DNA of 64,000 bases from positions 1 to 64,000 of the forward strand of contig NZ_NRSJ01000010.1 of the NCBI RefSeq assembly GCF_016584085.1. Direction: 5' to 3'. This DNA comes from Halochromatium glycolicum. GTDB lineage: Bacteria > Pseudomonadota > Gammaproteobacteria > Chromatiales > Chromatiaceae. Positions 16,503 through 27,288 of this stretch are shown here, piece by piece. Under the pieces are notes generated by a model that saw only the letters and a program-made list of their open reading frames with translations, did not search any database and was not told the origin of the DNA. The translations under genes and the position numbers were made by a program. Each line of letters starts with the position of its first letter. The first letter of the stretch is position 1.

Positions 16503-17504
16503 TCATTGGCCAGCCTGAGGCCCCGCGTTGGGAAAGACGCTCGCCCAATCCCGCTTCATCGAGACGATCTGCCAGCCCTTCTCGGCCGCATCATCCAAGC
16601 CTCGATCAAGCCGCCCGAAATGGCTCTCGCGATCGTAAGCATACTCGCGCTCGCCGTCGTCGTGATGGAGCAGTAGCCCGAGCCGGGAGCCTGGCCCGGC
16701 GGTCGTCCACTCAAGCATCTGATAGTCACCGTCGGAGTTGCCGAAGGCAAGGAGCGGGCGTCGGCCGATATGCCGCATGATGCCGACCGGCTTACCGGCC
16801 TTGTCGTCGATGAAGGCGATCTCGGGCTGGCGAACGATCACCGGCTTGCCATCCTGGACCTCATACGCCAGCTCGATCTGCGAGCCGACCACCTGCTCCG
16901 GAGGGATGCCGTAGACCTGTTCTGTCCACGGGCGCATGAAGGCGATGCCGCCGCCGGAGACGATGTAGGTCTTGAAGCCGTTCGCGCGCAGATACTCGAG
17001 GAGCTCGAGCATGGGCTGGTAGACCAGCTCGGTATAGGGTCGCTCAAAACGGGGATGGCGGGCGGTGCCGATCCAGTCGGCGGCGAGCCCCGCGAACTCG
17101 GCGCTGGTCATGCCGGCGTGGGTAGCCATCAGCAGCTTCATCAGTCCTTCCATACCGGCCTCCCCGAGTGCCTCCTGATCGCCCTCGAGCGCAGCCTTGT
17201 ACGGCTGTTGTTCCTGCCATTCCGGATGCTCCGACGCCATCTCCTTGAGACGGTCGAGGACGAAAGCGAGCTGGGTATACATGGGCTGTTCCACCCACAG
17301 CGTGCCATCGTTGTCGAACACCGCGATACGCTCGGGCACTGGAACGAAGTCCTCGCTGCCCTCGGTGGTCACAGCATCGACAAAGTCGGTGATGGCCTGT
17401 TTCGCCGGAGCATCGCTCCACGAGGGCAGCGGATCGGCGACGGCAGGGGCGAGCGAAAAAGCAAGCGTTAGGGCAAGAAGGAGTCTTTTCAGGATGCGCA
17501 TCAT
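16503..17504 (-). CDS. Periplasmic HAD-family phosphatase
   Basis: A secreted HAD hydrolase of the phosphoserine-phosphatase-like group. After a signal peptide (MRILKRLLLALTLAFSLAPA, then VADPLPSW) come motif I VFDNDGTLWVEQ (nucleophile Asp), motif II YIVSGGG, and motif IV LAFGNSDGDYQMLEW. Start at ATG 17504 or 17501, where the signal begins; earlier in-frame codons are not protein-like. It sits in the same-strand cluster as the sulfatase. The substrate is unknown; a role in stripping phosphate or sulfate esters in the periplasm is an inference from the neighbour. Confidence 0.8.
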   Translation of the reverse strand: MMRILKRLLLALTLAFSLAPAVADPLPSWSDAPAKQAITDFVDAVTTEGSEDFVPVPERIAVFDNDGTLWVEQPMYTQLAFVLDRLKEMASEHPEWQEQQPYKAALEGDQEALGEAGMEGLMKLLMATHAGMTSAEFAGLAADWIGTARHPRFERPYTELVYQPMLELLEYLRANGFKTYIVSGGGIAFMRPWTEQVYGIPPEQVVGSQIELAYEVQDGKPVIVRQPEIAFIDDKAGKPVGIMRHIGRRPLLAFGNSDGDYQMLEWTTAGPGSRLGLLLHHDDGEREYAYDRESHFGRLDRGLDDAAEKGWQIVSMKRDWASVFPNAGPQAGQ

Positions 17505-17661
17505 CAGTCTCTGCTTCAGTTCGTCAAAATGGGTGTCGTTAAGAGGTGGGATTCGCGTCGCTCTTGGTACCCACTTGCGCCTGTCTTCTAATCGGCTTTC
17601 GGTTTGCGCCCGATCCGCCAACCGTCGACGGTTGCTTCAGGGACACGCATTCGGCGTGAGG

Positions 17662-18456
17662 TCAGAATCGCCAGGATGCGGACAACATCGGCCCGTTGAA
17701 GCTCACCCGGCTCAGCGCATCGCCATCGTGAAACTCCCAGGCCATGTGCCGGTACCAAAGGGCGAGGTCGACCTGGCTCATTGAATAGGCAATGCCGCCG
17801 CCAAGCTGCCAGGTCAGTTCCGAGTCGCCGGCGCCAATGTCGGCGTAGTAGGGCAATGACCAACCATCGCCGAGCTTGACGCGGCCCTTGGCACCGGTGA
17901 TGACATCCCAGGTGACGACGGACGCGGCGATCCGACGCCGCGTGCCGAAGCGGCCTGCCTGCAGCCCGAGGTCGAGATCGGCATCCAGGTTCAGGTAGCG
18001 AGCACCGAGCAAGGCGTCCAGTCGGAAGCGGTTGGTATCGAGCAGGTTGTAAGCCGCGCGTGGCGTCACGGCCCAGCCCTTGGTCTTGGCATCCGCGGAG
18101 ACGTCCAGGTCGATACGGTCGCCGCTTGCGACGCTTAGCGGCACCGTGCCGCCGTCGTCGACGCCGACGTTCAGATAGAGCAGATCCGCGCCAAAGGCCC
18201 AACGCTGGTGTCGCGCTTCGAAGGCTCCCATGAGGGCGAAGTTCAAGTGCTCGATAAGCTGGTCGAACCCCATTTCCAGCTCACCGCCGCCGGAGGTCTC
18301 ACCGCTGATGCCTGCCGCCCACAAGTAAAGCGTGGCTCGCCCTGTCCATTCATCGGCGGGGTCGGCCGCTACCGCACGCAGGTCCGCAACTAAGAGCGCG
18401 GTCGCCGCGGCGACCGCGGCTGTCCATCGATGGGCGTTCGCAATCGTGGTTTTCAT
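17662..18456 (-). CDS. Outer-membrane beta-barrel protein
   Basis: A 264-residue protein with a Sec signal (about residues 1-31, cleavage near AVAA). The mature part alternates polar and hydrophobic residues in strands such as ATLYLWAAGISGE, WAFGADLLYLNVGV and VDLALWYRHMAWEF. It ends in the C-terminal aromatic signature SASWRF typical of BamA-assembled barrels. No named porin family is recognised. It lies between the sulfatase and HAD phosphatase genes, so it might be the entry route for their substrate. Confidence 0.7.
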   Translation of the reverse strand: MKTTIANAHRWTAAVAAATALLVADLRAVAADPADEWTGRATLYLWAAGISGETSGGGELEMGFDQLIEHLNFALMGAFEARHQRWAFGADLLYLNVGVDDGGTVPLSVASGDRIDLDVSADAKTKGWAVTPRAAYNLLDTNRFRLDALLGARYLNLDADLDLGLQAGRFGTRRRIAASVVTWDVITGAKGRVKLGDGWSLPYYADIGAGDSELTWQLGGGIAYSMSQVDLALWYRHMAWEFHDGDALSRVSFNGPMLSASWRF

Positions 18457-18595
18457 TGGCGCCCCGCAGAGCGAACGTTAACGGCGTGGCCGCCGCAACG
18501 TCCGGGTTGGAAGAGGTCCGAAAGCAGCGCACGCCAGAGGCCCTTCCGAAACGGTCGCAGCAACCAGTGGAACTTCCCTGTCCACGCTGGCGACC

Positions 18596-20212
<1,617 letters not shown>

Positions 20213-20273
20213 TCAGTGAGGTCCTCCCAACGGGATCGGTTGTCATGATGCCATCATCTGGAGGAGGGCATAG

Positions 20274-20290
20274 AGCAGGGCCGATGCCAA
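20274..20290 (-). promoter_or_regulatory. Predicted sigma54 (-24/-12) promoter of the sulfatase gene
   Basis: On the minus strand TTGGCATCGGCCCTGCT gives the obligatory GG-N10-GC core, with TTGGCA at -24 and CTGC at -12. Transcription would begin near 20264, leaving a leader of about 50 bases. The adjacent gene encodes a sigma54 activator, which makes the match much more credible. Confidence 0.65.
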
Positions 20291-20360
20291 CTATTGCCCG
20301 GCAAGAAAGAAACCCGCTAAGCACCTCACGCAACGAGCATTCCCCAAGGAAATGGAAACC

Positions 20361-20435
20361 CGTGAGCGAACGCCGATACCCTCTGCTCACGAAATCGCGT
20401 CGATTCTTTTCTCGAAATGTCGTCACTCACGACAT
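20361..20435. promoter_or_regulatory. Two inverted repeats, candidate enhancer sites
   Basis: CGTGAGC (20361-20367) pairs with GCTCACG (20385-20391), and ATGTCGT (20417-20423) pairs with ACGACAT (20429-20435). They lie roughly 85-160 bases upstream of the predicted sigma54 promoter and just before the activator gene, where upstream activating sequences are expected. Confidence 0.5.
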
Positions 20436-20510
20436 ATCATGAGCGACCTCAAGACCGCGGTGGGGCTTGGCCAGCCGTTATGAATGGGACAGAGCGCGAT
20501 AGGAGTTGCG

Positions 20511-22127
20511 ATGACGCCCATGGTGGACACGCATTTCGAAGACCTGCTCACCGAGATCGCAGCGTCGTTCGTCCATGTCGATCCGGATGCGCTGGATGCT
20601 CAGATCATCGAGGCGCTTCGACGGATCGTCCTCTTTCTGGGGATCGACCGCAGCACCATCGGCCGTTTCGATGACGCTCAGGGTCAGCTCATGGCAACGC
20701 ATTCGTGGGCGATCCCCGGAGTCGAGCCGTTACCCTCACCGCTGCGCATCGCGGACTTCCCCAACCTGACCAAGCGCCTCCATGTCGGCGAGCAGATCGT
20801 CCTCGAGCGGATCGACGCGCTGCCCGCGGACCATGCGGCAGATCTCGCGTCGCTGCGCGTTGCGGGCCTCAAGTCGATGGCCGCGTTTCCACTCACCGCG
20901 AAAGGGCAAACGCTCGGCTGGGTGTCTTTCGGCAACGTACGCGCGGAGCGCGACTGGCCGGAAGGGCTCATCCGCCGATTACGACTCGTGGCCGGCGTCT
21001 TCGCCAATGCGCTCGCGCGACGGCAGCAGGATGACGACCTGCGTCAGGCCCTGGTCGAAAACGAGCGCCTGCGTCACCGGCTCGAGTCGGAGAACGCGGT
21101 CTGGCGGGAAGAGGTCTTACATGCCCATGAGCACGAAGCGGTGGTCGGCGAGAGCAGCGCGCTGCGTCAGGTTGCACAGCAGATCGATCAGGTCGCACGC
21201 ACCGACAGCACCGTCCTGTTGCTCGGGGAGACCGGAACCGGGAAGGATCTGATTGCCACGACCCTGCACAGCCGAAGCCTGCGCGCGCAGCGCCCCCTGG
21301 TGCGGGTGAACTGCGCGGCGCTGCCGGCAGCGCTCATGGAGAGTGAGCTGTTCGGCCACGAGCGGGGCGCCTTCACCGGCGCGGTGGCGCGGCGCCCTGG
21401 GCGCTTTGAGCTCGCGGACGGCGGCACCATCGTGCTCGACGAGATCGGTGAGCTCCCGCTCGAGCTCCAGGCGAAGCTCTTGCGCGTGCTGCAGAGCGGC
21501 GAGTTCGAGCGGCTCGGTTCTTCGGAGACCCGTCGCATCGACACACGCGTGATCGCCGCGACCAATCGCGATCTCGGCGCGATGATCGAGCAAGGCCGTT
21601 TCCGCGCCGACCTCTACTACCGGATCGGCGTGTTTCCGATCAGGGTGCCAGCGCTGCGCGAGCGGCGCGAGGACATCCCACTGTTGGCAGCCTTCTTCAT
21701 CGACAAGCTCCGGCCCAAACTCGGACGCAAGAGCCTGCGCCTCACCGATCGAGCCGTTGCCCAGCTCGTCGAGTACGACTGGCCGGGCAACGTTCGCGAG
21801 CTCGAGAACATCATCGAGCGCTCGATGATCGTCTCCGCCGGCCCCGAACTGATCATAGAGGGGCTCCGCCCAGGCACCGCTGCGGCAAGGCGCGAGCCCC
21901 GATCCCAGAGCACGCAAGGAACGGTCGTCTCGAAGACCTCGACGCTGACGCTGGCCCAAGTCGAGCGCGAGCATATCCGAGCGGTATGCGCGCAATGCGG
22001 CTGGCGAATCAACGGCAAAGGGAATGCCGCCGAGCGGCTCGGTCTCAACCCGAACACCCTGCGCTCGAAGATGAAGAAGCTGGGCATCGAGCGACACAGG
22101 CGCGCCGGCGATAGGGTGGCGCTCTAG
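20511..22127 (+). CDS. Sigma54-dependent enhancer-binding activator with GAF domain
   Basis: Domains in order: GAF-like sensor (about 15-165), short coiled linker, AAA+ ATPase (about 200-440), Fis-type HTH at the C-terminus. The AAA+ part has Walker A GETGTGKD, the sigma54-contacting loop GAFTGA, Walker B IVLDEIGEL, and WPGNVRELENIIERS. The HTH segment is GNAAERLGLNPNTLRSKMKK. ATG 20511 is chosen because AGGAG lies five bases before it. Divergent from the sulfatase gene with a -24/-12 promoter between them, so it is the likely regulator. A GAF sensor suggests a small ligand or redox cue; no receiver domain is present. Confidence 0.9.
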   Translation: MTPMVDTHFEDLLTEIAASFVHVDPDALDAQIIEALRRIVLFLGIDRSTIGRFDDAQGQLMATHSWAIPGVEPLPSPLRIADFPNLTKRLHVGEQIVLERIDALPADHAADLASLRVAGLKSMAAFPLTAKGQTLGWVSFGNVRAERDWPEGLIRRLRLVAGVFANALARRQQDDDLRQALVENERLRHRLESENAVWREEVLHAHEHEAVVGESSALRQVAQQIDQVARTDSTVLLLGETGTGKDLIATTLHSRSLRAQRPLVRVNCAALPAALMESELFGHERGAFTGAVARRPGRFELADGGTIVLDEIGELPLELQAKLLRVLQSGEFERLGSSETRRIDTRVIAATNRDLGAMIEQGRFRADLYYRIGVFPIRVPALRERREDIPLLAAFFIDKLRPKLGRKSLRLTDRAVAQLVEYDWPGNVRELENIIERSMIVSAGPELIIEGLRPGTAAARREPRSQSTQGTVVSKTSTLTLAQVEREHIRAVCAQCGWRINGKGNAAERLGLNPNTLRSKMKKLGIERHRRAGDRVAL

Positions 22128-22153
22128 AATTGGCCCTGGCGCTCTAGAACAGA

Positions 22154-23041
22154 ATGACCGGGCTGGACCCGATTGCCGACCTCGCCGTTCCAGCTGTCGT
22201 CTGGCTGTTGATGCTCGTCGTTGGTCTTGAGCTGTCACCCAGCGACTTTCGCCGCGTTCTGCGCTATCCCCGCGCAGTGATCACGGCAACCGCCGGCCAG
22301 CTCCTCCTGTTGCCCTTGATCGCCGCAGCATTGATCTTGGCCCTCGAACCGCCGCCGCAGATTGTCGCCGGCATGGTGCTGGTCGCCGCCAGCCCGGGCG
22401 GTGCGATCTCCAACGTCTACAGCCTATTGGCCGGTGCCCATGTCGCGCTCTCGGTGACCTTGACCGGCGTCACCACGCTCGCGGCGATGCTGACCATGCC
22501 GTTGCTCTGCAGTGCCGGATTCTCATTGTTCATGAGGCCGCAGGACCTCGTGCCAGCACCCGTGCTCGCGATGGCCATGCAGCTGCTGCTCACGCTCGTT
22601 CTTCCGATTGCGGTCGGCATGCTGCTGCGACGCTGGCAACCGCGCAGAGTCCACGGCCAAAAGCGGGCCTTGCGGCGTTTGAGCCTGCTGGCACTGAGTG
22701 CCCTGATTGCGCTGATCCTCTATGACCAGCGCGAGCTGCTGCGCGCCGCCTCGCCAGACATCGCCGTTGTGGCGCTGCTCTTCTCAGCGGGCGCGATGGT
22801 GACTGGATGGACACTTGGCTGGCTCACCGGGCTCTCGGCCGGCGACCGTTTCACGCTGCTGCTTGAGTTTACCGCGCGCAACCTGGCGATCACGGCACTG
22901 GTTGGGATCACGGTCCTCGGCCGCGCCGATTTTGTGCTCTTCGCAACCCTCTTCTTCTTGACTCAGATCCCGCTGATCCTCGGGCTCATTGCGCTGAGAA
23001 CGACTCGTATCAACCTGCACCGAAGGATTTCTTCGTCCTAA
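22154..23041 (+). CDS. SBF/bile acid:sodium symporter-family transporter
   Basis: A 295-residue, roughly ten-helix membrane protein. Features of the SBF (BASS) fold include VVWLLMLVVGLELSPSDFRR, the ASPGGAISNVYSLLAGAHVA loop forming the Na+-binding region, and a second repeat with LLLEFTARNLAITALVGITV. It likely moves an organic anion with sodium; the substrate is unknown. It starts 26 bases after the activator gene and is probably cotranscribed with it. A 13-bp direct repeat TGGCGCTCTAGAA spans the junction. Confidence 0.8.
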   Translation: MTGLDPIADLAVPAVVWLLMLVVGLELSPSDFRRVLRYPRAVITATAGQLLLLPLIAAALILALEPPPQIVAGMVLVAASPGGAISNVYSLLAGAHVALSVTLTGVTTLAAMLTMPLLCSAGFSLFMRPQDLVPAPVLAMAMQLLLTLVLPIAVGMLLRRWQPRRVHGQKRALRRLSLLALSALIALILYDQRELLRAASPDIAVVALLFSAGAMVTGWTLGWLTGLSAGDRFTLLLEFTARNLAITALVGITVLGRADFVLFATLFFLTQIPLILGLIALRTTRINLHRRISSS

Positions 23042-23198
23042 GAACGGCCGCGATGAGTGCCGTGGCAGCGACCGCCTGACGTGGTATTGAGATCGCCAAC
23101 AGCAGGTGATGGTACAGCGAAGGGATCTTGCGCTTGCCCGCCACACCGTCCGAGGCGTTACTCAGCCGCAGCAAATCGGGCGTTTCGTCGGCGCCTCA

Positions 23199-24011
23199 CT
23201 ATAACCTTGGCACCGCCGCGACCAAGCGCTCGGTGTAGGATTCACGCGGATTGCTCAGGATCTGAGCAGTCGTACCCTGTTCGATGATCCGCCCGTCATG
23301 CATCACATGCACCTCGTCGCAGAGGCGCTCGACCACCGCAAGGTCGTGCGAGATGAACAGATAGGTCAGCCCGAGCTCGCGCCGGAGCTCACCGAGCAGA
23401 TTCAGGATCTGCGCCTGCAGCGAGAGATCGAGTGCCGAGACCAGTTCGTCGAGGATCAGCAGCTTCGGGGCGCCGAGCAGCGCCCGCGCAATCGCGACCC
23501 GCTGCGCCTGACCGCCGGAGAGCTGATGCGGATAACGATCGAGCAAGACCCGGCCTAAGCCGACCTGCTCGGCGACCTCGTCGATACGCTCGCGACGCGC
23601 GCGACGGTCTCGCTGATCCGCGGCCTCTTGCCACAGCCCGGCCAGCGTGATGCCGAGGATGCGGCGCACCCGATGGCGTGGATTCAGTGCCGCGGTCGCA
23701 TTCTGAAAGACGTATTGCAGCTCTCGGCGCCACGCCGAACGGGCCGCTTGGTCGAGGGCGTCGAGCGGTGACCCTTGCCAGCGGACCTCCCCGCGGGTCG
23801 GCGCGCTCAGACCGGCGGCGATGCGGGCCAACGTCGTCTTGCCGCTGCCCGACTCGCCGACCAAGCCAAGGGCGGCGCCCTCTGGAATCGCGAGGTCCGT
23901 GGACGCCAAGGCGGTCTGCTGTTGCCGCCCTCCCGGCCAGAGCGCGCGCAGCCCGCTGCCGCGCGGATAAAGCTTGGCAACACCCAGCAGTTCCAGCAGC
24001 GGCGCGCTCAT
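23199..24011 (-). CDS. Peptide ABC transporter ATPase (DppF/OppF-like)
   Basis: A 270-residue ATP-binding subunit with Walker A GESGSGKTTLAR, signature LSGGQAQRVAIARALL, Walker B KLLILDELVSALDLSLQ and switch His in LFISHDLAVV. In the family the segment after Walker B normally reads DEPVSALD; here Pro is replaced by Leu. Its ATG overlaps the TGA of the upstream fused permease-ATPase gene by one base. It forms one of the two ATPase halves powering uptake of peptides or similar solutes. The C-terminal 'oligo_HPY' extension is shorter than usual. Confidence 0.85.
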   Translation of the reverse strand: MSAPLLELLGVAKLYPRGSGLRALWPGGRQQQTALASTDLAIPEGAALGLVGESGSGKTTLARIAAGLSAPTRGEVRWQGSPLDALDQAARSAWRRELQYVFQNATAALNPRHRVRRILGITLAGLWQEAADQRDRRARRERIDEVAEQVGLGRVLLDRYPHQLSGGQAQRVAIARALLGAPKLLILDELVSALDLSLQAQILNLLGELRRELGLTYLFISHDLAVVERLCDEVHVMHDGRIIEQGTTAQILSNPRESYTERLVAAVPRL

Positions 24012-26203
24012 CAGCGGGACTCCTCTGCGCGCGCGTCGTCATTTTCTGGGAACAGACAGCGCACCCGGTGCCCCGAGGCCAGCTCATCGAGCGCCGGCTC
24101 GCCCTGCTCACAGACGGGCTGCGCCTTCGGGCAGCGGGGCGCGAAGCGACAACCGGCGGCCACCGCGCCCCAGGTCGACTCCGCGGGCGATGGCGGTTGC
24201 CCCGGGATCGCCGGCAACGGCTTATCCGGCCGCCCCAGCTCCGGCGAGCAGGCCAGCAGCGCGGCGGTGTACGGATGGGCGGGTTTCTCCAGCAGGCGTT
24301 CGCGCGGCGCGTCCTCGACCACGCGCCCGGCATAGAGGACCAGCACCCGATCGCAGAGCCCGGCGACGAGCGCGAGGTCGTGGCTGACGAACAGGAGCGA
24401 CCTGTCGCGCCCGCGGCTGAGCCGTTCGAGCAGCGCGAGGATCTCGGCCTGGACCGTCACATCCAACGCCGTCGTCGCCTCGTCGGCGATCAGCAGATCC
24501 GGCTCGTGCGCCAACGCCATCGCGATCGCGACGCGCTGGCTCTGGCCACCGGAGAGCTCGTGCGGAAAGCGCCGTTGGATATCGGCAACGCCGTCCAGCC
24601 CGACCTTCTTCAGTAACGTCTCAATACGCTTGGATGTGTCAGCTCCGGATTGGTTACGTCTGGAGTCGCCAAGGCCAACCATGACAGCGGCCTTCTGAAC
24701 GGGGTCGGCCTCTGAACGCCCCCCAGAGCCTTCCTGTGTGCTTGCTCGCTCCGCCGCACGCTCCTCACCCACCCCGGAACCGGTGTTAACGCTGGTCTCG
24801 CTCGTATGGGCCTGGATCGCCTCACGCAGCTGGTAGCCGACCCGTAGCAGCGGGTCGAGTGCGTCGGATGGCGCTTGCGGGATGTAGGCGATCCGCCGCC
24901 CGCGCAGATCGCGCAGTGCATCGGCGTCCACGGGCAGGAGATCGACGCCGTCGAGCTCGACGCGCCCCTCGAGCCGACCGCCCGGCGGCGCGAAGCCGAG
25001 CAGCGCCAGCGCGGTGAGGCTCTTGCCGGAGCCGGACTCGCCGACCATCCCGACGCGCTCGCCGGCCCGCAGCTGAAGGTCGAGCCGATCCACCGCCGCG
25101 GCGGCGCCCCCCTCGCTCGGCACCAGCACCGAGAGCCCCTTCGCCGCGATCAACGGCGGCCTGGAGCCGGTTGCCGAAGCGCTGTCGTTCGCGGGCTCGG
25201 TCGCGTCGGTCTCGGTGCGGTCGGCGTTCTGCTCACCCTGGTGACGCTCGTCACCCCGCTCCTCCTCGAAGGCATCCCGCCGATGGTGACCTCCCCTGCG
25301 GTGTTCCTCCTCGCGCGTATGCCGATCATCCCGGCGGCGGTCGTCCCGGCGCGGCCCAAGGCGCCGACCGCGATCCCGCAGCCGCGGATCGAGCAGATCG
25401 CGCAGCGCGTCGCCGAAGAGATTGATCCCGACGACCAAAATCAGGATCACGAATCCCGGCAGCACCGCGACGCGCGGATAGGTGGTCAGGAACTCCCGGC
25501 CCGTCCCGAGCATCGCGCCGAGGTCCGCATCCGGCGGCTGGGCGCCGAGACCGAGAAAGCTCAAGCCCGCGGTCTCCAAGACCATCCACCCGAGGGTCGT
25601 CGTCATCAGCAGCAGCACCGTCGGGATCAGGTTCGGCAGCACCTCGACGATCACGATCCACCACTCGCGATGACCGGCCAGGCGCGCCGCGTCGATGTAG
25701 TCCTGGTGGCGAATACCGAGCACCGCACCGCGCACCGCCCGCGCGAAGAAGGGCACATTGGCCGCGGCGATCGCCAGCATCGCATTGCCAAGGCCCGGCC
25801 CCAGCGCGGCGACGATCGCGAGCGCGAGCAGCAGATACGGGAAGGCCATCAGCACGTCGACGCCGCGCATCAAGAGCGCATCGGTGACGCGGCCAAAGAA
25901 CCCCGCCAAGATCCCGATCAGCGAGCCGATCAGGGCCGCGACCAGCGTCGCGACCACCCCAACGGTGATGCTCGAGCGTGCGCCCCAGATCAAGCGCGCC
26001 AGCAGATCGCGGCCGAGGGCGTCGGTGCCGAGCGGATGGCCAGTCGATCCGACCGGCAGCATCCGCTGCGCCGGCATCGTCAGCGTCGGATCGGCCAGCG
26101 GCAGCCAGGGCGCCGCCAGCGCCGGCACCACCACCAACCCGAGCAGGCCCAGGCCGACCATCGCGCCCGGTTGGCGCAGTAGGCGTGCCCCAAGCGTCGT
26201 CAT
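24011..26203 (-). CDS. Fused DppC-type permease and DppD-type ATPase
   Basis: One uninterrupted 730-codon frame holds two proteins normally encoded separately. Residues about 1-285 are a DppC/OppC permease (GTDALGRDLLARLIWGARSS, the EAA loop DAARLAGHREWWIVIVEVLP, helices throughout). A roughly 70-residue Arg/Asp/Glu/His-rich linker follows (RRDDRRRDDRHTREEEHRRG). The rest is a DppD ATPase: Walker A GESGSGKSLTALALL, signature LSGGQSQRVAIAMALAHE, Walker B LLIADEATTALDVT, and the C-terminal Cys cluster CRFAPRCPKAQPVCEQG. A 50-60-residue hydrophilic insert lies between IQAHT and the helix before the signature (bases about 24640-24810). ATG 26203 is chosen where the permease homology begins. Confidence 0.88.
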   Translation of the reverse strand: MTTLGARLLRQPGAMVGLGLLGLVVVPALAAPWLPLADPTLTMPAQRMLPVGSTGHPLGTDALGRDLLARLIWGARSSITVGVVATLVAALIGSLIGILAGFFGRVTDALLMRGVDVLMAFPYLLLALAIVAALGPGLGNAMLAIAAANVPFFARAVRGAVLGIRHQDYIDAARLAGHREWWIVIVEVLPNLIPTVLLLMTTTLGWMVLETAGLSFLGLGAQPPDADLGAMLGTGREFLTTYPRVAVLPGFVILILVVGINLFGDALRDLLDPRLRDRGRRLGPRRDDRRRDDRHTREEEHRRGGHHRRDAFEEERGDERHQGEQNADRTETDATEPANDSASATGSRPPLIAAKGLSVLVPSEGGAAAAVDRLDLQLRAGERVGMVGESGSGKSLTALALLGFAPPGGRLEGRVELDGVDLLPVDADALRDLRGRRIAYIPQAPSDALDPLLRVGYQLREAIQAHTSETSVNTGSGVGEERAAERASTQEGSGGRSEADPVQKAAVMVGLGDSRRNQSGADTSKRIETLLKKVGLDGVADIQRRFPHELSGGQSQRVAIAMALAHEPDLLIADEATTALDVTVQAEILALLERLSRGRDRSLLFVSHDLALVAGLCDRVLVLYAGRVVEDAPRERLLEKPAHPYTAALLACSPELGRPDKPLPAIPGQPPSPAESTWGAVAAGCRFAPRCPKAQPVCEQGEPALDELASGHRVRCLFPENDDARAEESR

Positions 26204-26255
26204 CGCGGCGGCTTGCGTTGCTCGGCATGCCGCATCGGGATCGAGATCACCACGA

Positions 26256-27218
26256 TCAAGCGGCCCGCGTGCGCCGATCCAGCGCATGCTGGGTCAGATC
26301 GGCGGCCAGGTTGACCAGCACATAGGCAGCCGCCAGCACCAGCACGCCGCCCTGCACCAGCAGCAGATCCCGCGCCGCGATCGCCTCCACCAGGAGCCGG
26401 CCCAGGCCCGGCCATTGGAAGATGGTCTCGATGTAGACCGCCCCGCCGATCACGAAACCGGCCTGCAGCCCGATCACCGGGACCATCCGCGCCGAGACCG
26501 ATTTCAGCCCATGGACGAGCAGCACCCGGCGTTCCGGAACCCCGCGGGCGCGCGCCATCCGAACCGGCGCCGACGCCAGCACATCGATCGCCGCACCGCG
26601 GGTCAGCCGACCGATCACCCCGCCGGCCACCAGTGCCAGGCTCAGCGACGGTAGCAGCAGATGCCGCGCGACGTCGGCCACCGACCAGAGGCTGCTGGCA
26701 TCCGACCAGACCTGGGTCATCCCGCTCACCGGCAGCCAGCCGAGCCAAACCGCGAACACCAGGATCAAGACGAGCCCGAGCCAGAACGACGGGATCGAGA
26801 TACCCAAGAGTACGCCGAAGGTGACCAGACGATCCGTCAACTGGTTATGGCGCAACGCCGCGACCATGCCCGCGACCAAGCCGAGCAGGGTCCCGAGCAG
26901 CAGCGCGGTGCTCGCGAGCAGCACCGTCGGCCCCAAGCGCTCCAGCACCGCCTCGAGCACCGGTCGTTCCAGCGAGACCGAGCGGCCCAGATCGCCGTCC
27001 AGCACCCCGCCGAGCCAGATGCCGTAACGCACCGGCCAGCTATGGTCCAGCCCGAGCTCGGTGCGCAGCTCGGCGAGACGCTCAGGCGTTGCATAGGGAC
27101 CGAGGATCGCCAGCGCCGGGTCGCCCGGCACCAGACTCATGACCCCGAACACCACCAGCGAGACCCCGAGCAACACCGGGATCAGCATCAGGAGCCGCTT
27201 GACGAGATAGGCGCCCAT
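26256..27218 (-). CDS. Peptide ABC transporter permease (DppB/OppB-like)
   Basis: A 320-residue integral membrane subunit beginning MGAYLVKRLLMLIPVLLGVS, with the family's PGDPALAILGPYATPE periplasmic segment and the EAA-type coupling loop MARARGVPERRVLLVHGLK. It sits between the substrate-binding protein gene and the fused DppC-DppD gene, 52 bases before the latter. It pairs with the fused permease to form the membrane channel. Confidence 0.88.
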   Translation of the reverse strand: MGAYLVKRLLMLIPVLLGVSLVVFGVMSLVPGDPALAILGPYATPERLAELRTELGLDHSWPVRYGIWLGGVLDGDLGRSVSLERPVLEAVLERLGPTVLLASTALLLGTLLGLVAGMVAALRHNQLTDRLVTFGVLLGISIPSFWLGLVLILVFAVWLGWLPVSGMTQVWSDASSLWSVADVARHLLLPSLSLALVAGGVIGRLTRGAAIDVLASAPVRMARARGVPERRVLLVHGLKSVSARMVPVIGLQAGFVIGGAVYIETIFQWPGLGRLLVEAIAARDLLLVQGGVLVLAAAYVLVNLAADLTQHALDRRTRAA

Positions 27219-27288
27219 TCGCGTTACCGGATCACCCTATTCTGATGATGGAAATCAGTGCGACAGCTTGACCCAGGCCAATCCGGCC

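Noticed and set aside
21117..22238. Minus-strand 373-codon frame opposite the sigma54 activator
   Set aside because: Shadow of conserved AAA+ sequence.
24875..26182. 435-codon plus frame opposite the fused transporter gene
   Set aside because: Low-complexity Arg/Gln/Asp translation of antisense; the minus strand has Walker and permease motifs.
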